This document shows positions 1-5,304 of a stretch of 6,910 bases of DNA, in pieces; the first letter of the stretch is position 1; each line of letters opens with the position of its first letter. The notes beneath the pieces are model-generated. The model ran no database searches, was not told the origin of the DNA, and saw nothing but the letters and a program-made list of their open reading frames with translations. Origin of the DNA: Candidatus Levyibacteriota bacterium (GTDB lineage Bacteria > Patescibacteriota > Microgenomatia > Levybacterales > UBA12049). Location of the stretch: NCBI GenBank assembly GCA_016182225.1, contig JACOXV010000048.1:1-6910 (forward strand), read 5' to 3'. The position numbers were made by a program, and so were the translations under genes.

Positions 1-2
1 AA

Positions 3-758
3 GGAAGATATCTTTTGGGTATTGCTGAAATGCCATCGAGCTGGCATCCTGAAGCACTCAAGGCCCAAGCAGTTGCGGCAAGGACGTATGCTTATCGATC
101 CAAAACCCAAGGATCCGAAATTTGCACGACCGAAGCATGTCAGGTATATAACGATTCTAAAGCCTCAAGTCCTCCCGATGCGTGGAAGGCGGCAGTTGAA
201 TCAACCAGAGGCCAAGTGCTTGAAGACGTAATCACTTACTATGCTTCTACTCATGGGGGATACGCAAATCCTATCGGTTGGGATACGACTGATGGAGGGG
301 GTGGCGCAAGCTTTACAGATAAAGCTTATGATAAGCTTGGAGGATCTCCATGGCTTTATAAGGCCTGGTACACGAAAGGCTATAGTCCATCATCGGATAA
401 GTGCGGCCGGTCAAATCCTTGGCTTTCTCCTGAAGAAATGGCAGATATTGTTAACGCTGCTATTGCTTTAAGGACCGGCGGTATAGATACTGGCCGAATT
501 ACACCTGTCACAACTTCATGCTGGGGAGGGAATCCATATAGCATGGAAGAGCTTAGAAATTTGGTAAGCGGGAACGGCGGAATTTCTTCAGCCACAAGTG
601 TTTCTGTTTCTCAAGGAAATGGAAACACTTCAAATGTTACAATAAACGAAGTAAGTTTCTCAGGAGACGATTTTAAAAGAGCGTTTAACTTAAGGGCGCC
701 GGGATATTTATCAATCCCGCAATCTGGATTTGCTTTTTTTAACATTGAGAAAAAATAA
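3..758 (+). CDS. SpoIID/LytB-domain protein, 5'-truncated by window edge
   Basis: The 3' part of a SpoIID-domain protein; 251 residues are visible and the true start lies upstream. The reading frame is open to the window edge, and the first codons (GRYLLGIAEMP) already belong to the domain, so the TTG at 15 is not the start. The segment EALKAQAVAARTYAY is the SpoIID signature, and the Glu of IAEMP matches the catalytic Glu of SpoIID, a lytic transglycosylase acting on denuded peptidoglycan. YYASTHGGYANP and GGSPWLYKAWY continue the domain. A Ser/Gly/Asn-rich linker follows (near 575-650), then a short closing segment FNLRAPGYLSI. The GHGxGxSQ motif found in many family members is absent here; in CPR and actinobacterial proteins it often precedes the domain, so it is probably upstream. 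A role in wall remodelling outside the membrane is inferred. It is apparently the first visible gene of an envelope operon. Confidence 0.85.
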   Translation, partial: GRYLLGIAEMPSSWHPEALKAQAVAARTYAYRSKTQGSEICTTEACQVYNDSKASSPPDAWKAAVESTRGQVLEDVITYYASTHGGYANPIGWDTTDGGGGASFTDKAYDKLGGSPWLYKAWYTKGYSPSSDKCGRSNPWLSPEEMADIVNAAIALRTGGIDTGRITPVTTSCWGGNPYSMEELRNLVSGNGGISSATSVSVSQGNGNTSNVTINEVSFSGDDFKRAFNLRAPGYLSIPQSGFAFFNIEKK

Positions 759-778
759 TTGTTTTATTCTTCGCTCGG

Positions 779-784
779 AAGGAG
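779..784 (+). promoter_or_regulatory. Shine-Dalgarno site of the PH-domain gene
   Basis: AAGGAG, fully complementary to the usual anti-Shine-Dalgarno end of 16S rRNA, lies 9 nt before a GTG codon at 794. It decides for GTG as the start of the next gene; no better ATG exists nearby. The 35-nt gap after the SpoIID-domain gene has no convincing terminator. Confidence 0.75.
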
Positions 785-793
785 AATTTTTAG

Positions 794-1414
794 GTGCCAG
801 ATCTTTTTATATCAGAAAACAAGCTTGAGAAAAAGCATCAAAAATCAAGTTCCAATAAAAGCAAAGTTGGTGTTCTGACGGCATATTTTGAAAAGCCTTC
901 GGGAGTTTTTTTCGCAAATCAAGAAGAAGGAGAAGAACTAATTCTTTTCCTAAGACGCCACTTGATTACAAATGTCCCCTGGATACTTAAAGCTCTAACC
1001 ATGATCATTTTGCCTCCTGTCATTGTCTTAATTTTAAATTTTATAAATGTATCTATCCCCCTACCAAATAATTATGTTTTAATTTTTACTCTATTTTTCT
1101 ATTTAGTTGTTTTTGGTTATATTTTCCTACAATTCATAACCTGGTTTTATAATATTTCACTTGTGACAAGCGAGCGAGTAGTAGATATAGACTTTTCGCA
1201 ACTTGTTTTTGAATCAGTTGCTGCCACCAAACTAACGCAAGTTGAGGATGTATCCTACCATCAAGTAGGAGTAGTGCGCTCTATATTTGATTATGGAGAC
1301 GTATCAGTACAAACAGCAGGAACCGCTACAAACTTTCTTTTTTCAGGTATTCCTCACCCGGAAAAGGTCGTCAATATCATAAATGATTTAATAGGAACGG
1401 AGCCAAATGCCTGA
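794..1414 (+). CDS. Bacterial PH-domain (bPH2/DUF304-like) membrane protein
   Basis: A 206-residue protein starting at GTG behind a strong Shine-Dalgarno site. Residues 1-60 are hydrophilic and cytoplasmic-like, with LILFLRRHLITNVPW leading into the membrane. Two hydrophobic helices follow at about 61-85 and 94-118. The C-terminal part (about 119-201) has the pattern of the bacterial PH (DUF304/bPH2) fold: ISLVTSERVVDID, then TKLTQVEDVSYHQVG, then IFDYGDVSVQTAG, then a final helix IPHPEKVVNIINDLI. This two-helix plus PH arrangement is common in CPR genomes, but its biochemical role is unknown; membrane or protein binding at the inner face is only a family-level guess. Its stop overlaps the start of the next gene by 8 nt, indicating co-translation. 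Domain assignment is confident, function is not. Confidence 0.85.
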   Translation: MPDLFISENKLEKKHQKSSSNKSKVGVLTAYFEKPSGVFFANQEEGEELILFLRRHLITNVPWILKALTMIILPPVIVLILNFINVSIPLPNNYVLIFTLFFYLVVFGYIFLQFITWFYNISLVTSERVVDIDFSQLVFESVAATKLTQVEDVSYHQVGVVRSIFDYGDVSVQTAGTATNFLFSGIPHPEKVVNIINDLIGTEPNA

Positions 1415-1643
1415 TTTATTTAATACACTTAATAACCTTCTTGAATCGTTAATTTTAGTGAAATTAATTTTTATTGTTAGCATGATTTTTTACATAATCT
1501 TTCTTTTAATAGTATTAAAACAGGTAAATTCCATGAATGCAGTAGTTAGCGAGGAGGGTCCATCAGCTACTGTTCGCAACATAGCAATTCTAAATATTAT
1601 TGCCGCAATAATCCTCTTCTTGACAGGCCTTGTTATACTATAG
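1407..1643 (+). CDS. Small two-helix membrane protein, unknown function
   Basis: A 78-residue protein with two hydrophobic segments, about 15-38 (from LILVKLIFIV) and 58-78 at the very C-terminus. They are joined by a short polar loop, QVNSMNAVVSEEGPSATVRN. The start ATG overlaps the end of the PH-domain gene by 8 nt, and GGAG at 1399-1402 serves as a ribosome site 4 nt before it. It looks like the tiny membrane proteins often found in CPR envelope operons (possibly the DUF5657 type, from memory only). There is no catalytic motif. Tight coupling to its neighbours suggests a partner role for the PH-domain protein or the large protein that follows. I do not recognise a specific function. Confidence 0.75.
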   Translation: MPDLFNTLNNLLESLILVKLIFIVSMIFYIIFLLIVLKQVNSMNAVVSEEGPSATVRNIAILNIIAAIILFLTGLVIL

Positions 1644-1652
1644 TCACAAAAA

Positions 1653-3572
1653 ATGCCTGATTCTAATCTGGCTTTTGCCAAAATAGTATCAAATCCCTCT
1701 GCCTCTTCTTGGTCCCAGGCTTACAACGCGGGAAAGCTTTTTGCGGTCTTATCGCTGCAGAAAACAACGGATAATGAAAACGAGGGGGATGGATTGAGCA
1801 CAAAGGGGAAAGAAATACTCTCATCTCTTGAGCAAGAATTCTTTACTTTGGAGACAAAAGATCTTAATTCTATAAAACAGGCTCTTTCTGTAACCATACA
1901 GCAAATTCCCCCGGACTTAAGACCCTCTTTTGTTATTTGTTATATTGCAGGAAGCGTACTTTATATATTTATCTATGGAAAAGGTAAAGTAACACTTAGG
2001 AGAGGATCAAAAATTGGCGAGGTTTTAGAAGGAAGCGAAGAGGCTTCGATTAAGTCCGCTTCCGGTTTCTTACAAAATGAGGACATAATAGTTTTACAAA
2101 CAGGTCAATTTTCTCAAATAATTCCTCGTTCAACTCTCGTATCATCTCTTGATCATCAGACTCCAGAACAAATAGCAGAAACTCTTGCTCCGCACATTCA
2201 TGAACGTGAAGAAGGAGGAGCTTCAGCAATAATTCTAGGCTTTAGCGAAAATGGCGCTATTACCTCAGAGGACATAGAGGATACCATAGAACCTACGCCC
2301 TTAAGAAGTGAAACCCAAGAAGAACAACCAGAAATAAGTCTTGAGGAAAAAGTAGAAACTGAAAGTGATAAAAATAAAGAAAAAACAGAAGAAAAATTTG
2401 ATGAATCAGTTTTTACTACTCCCGAGGAACCAGAAGAAAAAAAAGATGAGAGGATAAGTTTCGAAGGAAAAGGGCCTGAAGATTTTCTTTCTTCCCCCGC
2501 TAAGAAGCCTCCGTCCGCAAGATTTTCTTCTATATTCTTGTCTGTAAAACAAATTTTAGGAAGATTTAAGCCCAATAATCTTAACAAAAGCAGGAGACTT
2601 TACCTGACAATCGGAGCAATAATTCTAGTTGTTCTATTAGCCGGAATTTTATTTTCTGTGATGGGGAGATCCGGAACAGATAAAAAATTATTCGATCAAG
2701 TATATAACGAAGCTTCTATAAAATATGAAGAAGGAAAAAGTTTATCAGACCTTAATGCAGCATCCGCTAGAGATAGCTTTCTTGCATCAAGACAAATAAT
2801 AGAACAAAATTTGGATAAATTTCCATCTGATTCTGAAGAAAGATCAAAATTATCAAATCTACTAGCTAGCATTGAGGAATCATTATCCGGTTCTGAGGAG
2901 AAAAATCAAGTCAATCCGGCAGAAGTGGAGTCTTCAGAAAGTGACCTGCTATCCGCTCGAATTGATAACAAAGCTGAATATTTTGCACAAAACGACGAAA
3001 ATGTTTATTTCCTAACAGATAGCGGCATCACATCAATTAGCAAATCCGATAAAGACAAGGAGGAAATTATAGAAAATGACGATGACTGGAAAAGTTCTGG
3101 AGGACTTGGCGCATATTTGGGAAATGTTTATGTTTTGGATAAGTCCTCCGATAAAGTAATTAAATTTGTGGCTGCAGAGAGTGGATTTGGACAAGCAAAT
3201 TATTTCGCAAGCGGGACCAAGTCAGACTTATCAAACGCAGTGGCAATAGGGATTGACGGGGCGCTTTATATACTTTTCTCTGACGGAAGAATAGAAAAAT
3301 ATAACAAAGGCACTAAGGAAACTTTTAGCATATCCGGTCTTTCCAAGGAATTATCCTCACCAACTAGAATTTTTGCATCAACTGACATAGATGAAATTTA
3401 TATTCTCGATAATGGCAACTCAAGGATTGTTGCCCTTAATAAAGATGGGTCCTATAAGACAGAATACTCTTCTCCTCTTTTAAAGCCGGCTGAAGATTTT
3501 GAAGTAAGTAGCGACGGGAAAAAAATATATTTTCTTTCGGGAAATAAAGTCTATACTTTTAGCCTCTTTTAA
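1653..3572 (+). CDS. Single-pass membrane protein: degenerate PP2C-like N-terminal domain, propeller-like C-terminal domain
   Basis: A 639-residue protein. Residues 10-200 resemble a PP2C (PPM) phosphatase fold: AGKLFAVLSLQ where PP2Cs have the metal-binding VxDGxGG strand, a central GSVLYIFIYGKGKVTLRRGSKI, then a helix TPEQIAETLAPHIHE and a final strand GGASAIILGF where DNxTxxxx is expected. The acidic metal ligands are missing at both places, so catalysis is unlikely. Residues 205-285 are a Glu/Lys/Ser-rich disordered linker. One transmembrane helix lies at 316-337, preceded by KSRR, which predicts N-in/C-out. Residues 343-410 are helical. Residues 440-639 hold about five repeated blades (VYFLTDSG, VYVLDKSSDKVIKF, LYILFSDGRIEKY, IYILDNGNSRIVAL, IYFLSGNKVYTF), NHL/propeller-like. 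It starts 9 nt after the previous stop without a visible ribosome site, so translational coupling is likely. It may pass a signal or scaffold across the membrane. Confidence 0.8.
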   Translation: MPDSNLAFAKIVSNPSASSWSQAYNAGKLFAVLSLQKTTDNENEGDGLSTKGKEILSSLEQEFFTLETKDLNSIKQALSVTIQQIPPDLRPSFVICYIAGSVLYIFIYGKGKVTLRRGSKIGEVLEGSEEASIKSASGFLQNEDIIVLQTGQFSQIIPRSTLVSSLDHQTPEQIAETLAPHIHEREEGGASAIILGFSENGAITSEDIEDTIEPTPLRSETQEEQPEISLEEKVETESDKNKEKTEEKFDESVFTTPEEPEEKKDERISFEGKGPEDFLSSPAKKPPSARFSSIFLSVKQILGRFKPNNLNKSRRLYLTIGAIILVVLLAGILFSVMGRSGTDKKLFDQVYNEASIKYEEGKSLSDLNAASARDSFLASRQIIEQNLDKFPSDSEERSKLSNLLASIEESLSGSEEKNQVNPAEVESSESDLLSARIDNKAEYFAQNDENVYFLTDSGITSISKSDKDKEEIIENDDDWKSSGGLGAYLGNVYVLDKSSDKVIKFVAAESGFGQANYFASGTKSDLSNAVAIGIDGALYILFSDGRIEKYNKGTKETFSISGLSKELSSPTRIFASTDIDEIYILDNGNSRIVALNKDGSYKTEYSSPLLKPAEDFEVSSDGKKIYFLSGNKVYTFSLF

Positions 3573-3586
3573 CGTATCATTGCCTT

Positions 3587-3611
3587 ACAAGTTTAGAAGA
3601 TACAAACTTGT
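3587..3611. repeat. Small inverted repeat between the propeller gene and smpB
   Basis: ACAAGTTT (3587-3594) and AAACTTGT (3604-3611) form a perfect 8-bp stem with a 9-nt loop. There is no T-run on either side, so it is not a classical intrinsic terminator. It directly abuts the repeat that leads into smpB and could be an mRNA stability or processing element. Confidence 0.5.
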
Positions 3612-3629
3612 CCTGAGCTTGTCGAAGGA
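3611..3629. repeat. Dispersed repeat motif (CCTGAGCTTGTCGAAGG type) touching the smpB start
   Basis: The string TCCTGAGCTTGTCGAAGGA is, reversed, TCCTTCGACAAGCTCAGGA, a short motif I know as recurring between genes in many unrelated bacterial genomes. A related imperfect copy, CCTTCGACGAGCGGAG, occurs at 5866-5881. The last bases overlap the smpB ATG, so the repeat supplies the only purine-rich tract (GAAGGA) before that gene. Assignment to a named repeat family cannot be made here. Confidence 0.5.
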
Positions 3630-4063
3630 TGAAAATTTCGAATAGAAAAGCTTTTTATGATTATCAAATAAGTGGCCGCCTGGAAGCGGGAATAAACCTT
3701 AACGGAGGAGAAGTAAAAGCGATAAAAACCGGACACGCTGACCTTACGGGAAGTTTTGTAAGAATTATTGGAAGTGAAGCATATTTGCTAAATGCTAAAA
3801 TTTTTCCTTATCAAGGAGGACAAATAGAAGGATATGATGAGAAACGGACCAGAAAACTTCTCCTTCACAAAAAAGAAATAATAAGCTTAAAGTCCAAAAC
3901 AGAAGGAGCAAATTTAACACTAGTTCCTCTATCCTTATACACAAAAAGAAATCTCATAAAAGTAGAGATAGGGCTGGGACTCGGAAAGAAAAAATATGAC
4001 AAAAAAGAGGCAAAAAAGAGACGAGATATAGAACGTGATATTGAGCAAGAACTCACCCCGTAA
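3629..4063 (+). CDS. smpB: SsrA-binding protein SmpB
   Basis: SmpB binds tmRNA and brings it, with EF-Tu, to ribosomes stalled on broken mRNA, so that trans-translation can tag the nascent chain and free the ribosome. The 144 residues show the family pattern throughout: NRKAFYDYQI at the start, EAGINLNGGEVKAIK (usually L-x-G-T/S-E-V-K), SFVRI, the hallmark RRTRKLLLHK-like segment at 72-82 (KRTRKLLLHKK), LTLVPLSLYTKR, and the basic tail GKKKYDKKEAKKRRDIERDI that enters the mRNA channel. It is slightly short compared with the usual 150-160. ATG at 3629 is the first possible start, because an in-frame TGA lies at 3614-3616. The purine tract GAAGG touches the ATG with no spacer, an unusual position. 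The tmRNA gene lies directly downstream on the opposite strand, as fits the shared function. Confidence 0.97.
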   Translation: MKISNRKAFYDYQISGRLEAGINLNGGEVKAIKTGHADLTGSFVRIIGSEAYLLNAKIFPYQGGQIEGYDEKRTRKLLLHKKEIISLKSKTEGANLTLVPLSLYTKRNLIKVEIGLGLGKKKYDKKEAKKRRDIERDIEQELTP

Positions 4064-4091
4064 CTTAGATCGCAGAAGCACTTGACCAAAT

Positions 4092-4122
4092 AAAAAACCC
4101 TGAACTTTATGTCAGGGTTTTT
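4092..4122. terminator. Bidirectional intrinsic terminator shared by smpB and ssrA
   Basis: An 11-bp stem, AAAAACCCTGA (4093-4103) with TCAGGGTTTTT (4112-4122), and an 8-nt loop. Read on either strand it ends in a run of T, five on the plus strand and six on the minus strand. It lies 28 nt after the smpB stop and one base beyond the tmRNA discriminator, so it ends both convergent transcripts. Confidence 0.88.
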
Positions 4123-4123
4123 G

Positions 4124-4483
4124 TGGAGATGTCCGGCAGTGAACCGGAGTCCAAGAAAATTATTTAAAAACTTCTACAAGCTTATCCGATTTTTAAGAGT
4201 CACTTTATTTTTTTCCAGTCGGAAGGAGTGAATAAAGTCAAGGTCAATAAGTTCGATAAAGACCAAACCAAGATCTTTATTAATTTCTCAGCTAGGTTTT
4301 TGCCTATATCTTCGACTGAGAACGAAGTGACATAGACAGCTTACTTAAGCGTGTAAAACGTTTGCGTAAGCAAGTGCTGGAGTATTAGCTCTAGCATTTA
4401 TTTTTTGAATCTGTTTTACGACTATTAATCAAAGTCGGCTTGCAGTTATTAAAGTACAAATCCTGTCGATGCAATGCATCCCC
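4124..4483 (-). ncRNA. ssrA: Transfer-messenger RNA (tmRNA)
   Basis: A one-piece tmRNA of 360 nt, close to the usual length. The minus-strand 5' end GGGGATG pairs with CATCTCC (4131-4125) as a 7-bp acceptor stem with a G3-U70 pair, the alanine identity element; the discriminator is A. CCA is not encoded (CAA follows), so it must be added. The T-arm is TCCGG-TTCACTG-CCGGA (4148-4132). GCATCGACAGGATTTG near the 5' end is the D-like region. CTGCAAGC and GCTTGTAG form helix P2. Pseudoknot 1: CGACT/AGTCG (4437-4433, 4423-4419) with loop pairing to TCAA. Pseudoknot 2: CTTCG/CGAAG (4327-4323, 4314-4310) with loop TTCTCAG pairing perfectly to CTGAGAA (4291-4285). A last pseudoknot uses TCACT/AGTGA and TCCGA/TCGGA. 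Resume signal and tag frame lie between pseudoknots 1 and 2. It works with SmpB encoded next door. Confidence 0.93.
4345..4395 (-). other. tmRNA tag-peptide reading frame
   Basis: After AAAAAATAAAT, which aligns with the AAAAAATAGTC preceding the E. coli resume codon, the frame GCT AGA GCT ... CAC GCT TAA encodes ARANTPALAYANVLHA and a TAA stop. The helix that normally encloses the tag end is visible: GCTTAC (4371-4366) inside the tag pairs with GTAAGC (4344-4339) just after the stop. The other open frame, from the ATG one base upstream, would give a Leu-rich peptide ending in LK and does not fit the alanine resume rule. The C-terminus HA departs from the common LAA-type ending. Confidence 0.75.
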
Positions 4484-4493
4484 AATTGGGTGA

Positions 4494-4523
4494 ATTATAG
4501 CAGAGTTTAACCTCAAAAGTCAA
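4494..4523 (-). promoter_or_regulatory. Promoter of ssrA
   Basis: On the minus strand TTGACT (4523-4518) and TATAAT (4499-4494) are separated by 18 nt, and TG precedes the -10 by one base (extended -10). The mature tmRNA 5' end lies 10 nt beyond the -10, leaving a leader of only a few nucleotides for RNase P to remove. This is the strongest sigma-70-like promoter in the window, as expected for an abundant RNA. Confidence 0.85.
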
Positions 4524-4553
4524 CAATTAAACCATGCTTATAGCATAATCATT

Positions 4554-4589
4554 TAGCCTCGCAAGGTTAAACCTTGCGAGGCTATTTTT
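4554..4589 (+). terminator. Strong hairpin at the comF 3' end, T-tract on the plus strand
   Basis: TAGCCTCGCAAGGT (4554-4567) and ACCTTGCGAGGCTA (4571-4584) form a perfect 14-bp stem with a 3-nt loop. On the plus strand it is followed by TTTTTCTTTT, the layout of an intrinsic terminator for transcripts running towards comF. On the minus strand the comF stop TAG is the first three bases of the stem, and what follows (AAATGATT) lacks a T-run. It may therefore shield comF from antisense read-through and protect the comF mRNA 3' end. A second small hairpin, ATGCT-TAT-AGCAT, lies at 4534-4546. Confidence 0.65.
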
Positions 4590-5286
4590 CTTTTGCGAGT
4601 GTCACCGCCCAGACTTTCCCGGCCCCTGCTTTTTTTAAAACTTTTCCTGCCTCAGATGTCGTTGATCCCGTAGTTAAAACATCATCAATTAGGAAAATCG
4701 ATTTCCTCGCAATATGCTTTTTAAATTTGTTATCAAATGCAAAGGCGTTTCTAATATTTTCCCTTCTCTTCTCTTTAATTAAGCCCACCTGAGATTTTGT
4801 ATATTTAATTCTTTTTAAAACATTAAAAGTTCTTATATCAAATTTTTTTCCTAACTCTTTTGCTAAGATTTCAGACTGGTTATATCCCCTTTTTCTAAAT
4901 TTAGAAGGATGAAGAGGGATTGGAATAAAAATTAATTTTTTCATTTCACTTCTTAAAACTCTTTGAAATTCCTGATTTTGTATCAGTGATTCATATGCTA
5001 AGTCTATAAGCACTCCCCTCAGATCAGAAAGATGCGGAGAATATTTAAATTGGTAAATAATCTTCTTTAAAGTTGGATTAAAAACCAGCGCGGTAAAAGT
5101 TCCCTCAAGCGAGTATTTTTTTCTGCACTTTGGGTGGGTAATTCCGGAAATTGCAGGTTTTGAACATTCCGGACAAATATCTTCAGTGTCAAAAGATAGC
5201 CTTGAAAAACAATTTGAGCAAATATAATCTCCTAATTTTTTGCAATTAACGCAATATTTTGGGAAAATAAAATCAAGTATTCCCAT
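4582..5286 (-). CDS. comF: ComF family protein (zinc ribbon plus phosphoribosyltransferase domain)
   Basis: A 234-residue ComF/ComFC-type protein, a normal length. The N-terminus carries a double zinc ribbon: C12-x2-C15 and C23-x2-C26, then C38-x2-C41 with H51/C54. The C-terminal half is a type I phosphoribosyltransferase fold: IPIPLHPSKFRKRGYNQSEILAKEL (119-143) and the PRPP-binding loop IFLIDDVLTTGSTT (197-210). Family members act in uptake of transforming DNA, in the cytoplasm with the ComFA helicase, and are conserved in CPR genomes together with type IV pili; substrate and reaction are unsettled. ATG at 5286 is the first possible start, because an in-frame TAA begins 6 nt upstream. No Shine-Dalgarno is present, but TATTAT lies exactly 6 nt before the ATG. 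It diverges from the phosphatase gene across 18 bp. Confidence 0.95.
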   Translation of the reverse strand: MGILDFIFPKYCVNCKKLGDYICSNCFSRLSFDTEDICPECSKPAISGITHPKCRKKYSLEGTFTALVFNPTLKKIIYQFKYSPHLSDLRGVLIDLAYESLIQNQEFQRVLRSEMKKLIFIPIPLHPSKFRKRGYNQSEILAKELGKKFDIRTFNVLKRIKYTKSQVGLIKEKRRENIRNAFAFDNKFKKHIARKSIFLIDDVLTTGSTTSEAGKVLKKAGAGKVWAVTLAKEK

Positions 5287-5304
5287 AACTTAATAATATA
5301 CATA
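5287..5304. promoter_or_regulatory. Shared divergent comF/phosphatase start region with overlapping -10 elements
   Basis: The whole gap between two divergent ATGs is 18 bp of AT-rich sequence. On the plus strand TAATAT (5294-5299) lies 5 nt before the phosphatase ATG; on the minus strand TATTAT (5298-5293) lies 6 nt before the comF ATG. Neither side has a Shine-Dalgarno site, so leaderless transcripts from overlapping promoters are the simplest reading. No clear -35 hexamer was found on either side, and AT-richness makes chance matches possible. Confidence 0.45.

Noticed and set aside
15..758. TTG at 15 as the start of the SpoIID-domain gene
   Set aside because: The frame stays open to the window edge and the residues before it (GRYL) belong to the conserved domain, so the start lies outside the window.
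2198..2587. 129-residue minus-strand open frame inside the large membrane-protein gene
   Set aside because: Ser-rich, lacks any motif and mirrors the Glu/Lys/Ser-rich linker coding of the plus strand; it is an antisense shadow.
3580..3606. Possible smpB promoter TTGCCT with TACAAA
   Set aside because: Spacing is 15 nt and the -10 is poor; overlaps the hairpin. smpB may be read from the upstream operon instead.
4310..4327. CTTCGACTGAGAACGAAG as another copy of the dispersed repeat
   Set aside because: Its stem and loop are explained by tmRNA pseudoknot 2, with the loop pairing perfectly to 4285-4291.
4339..4396. Alternative tmRNA tag frame starting ATG CTA GAG
   Set aside because: It would begin with a non-alanine resume codon and end in LK; the alanine frame fits the resume signal and ends in TAA inside the expected helix.
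4574..4792. 72-residue plus-strand open frame opposite comF
   Set aside because: Lies wholly antisense to conserved ComF coding sequence and has no ribosome site.
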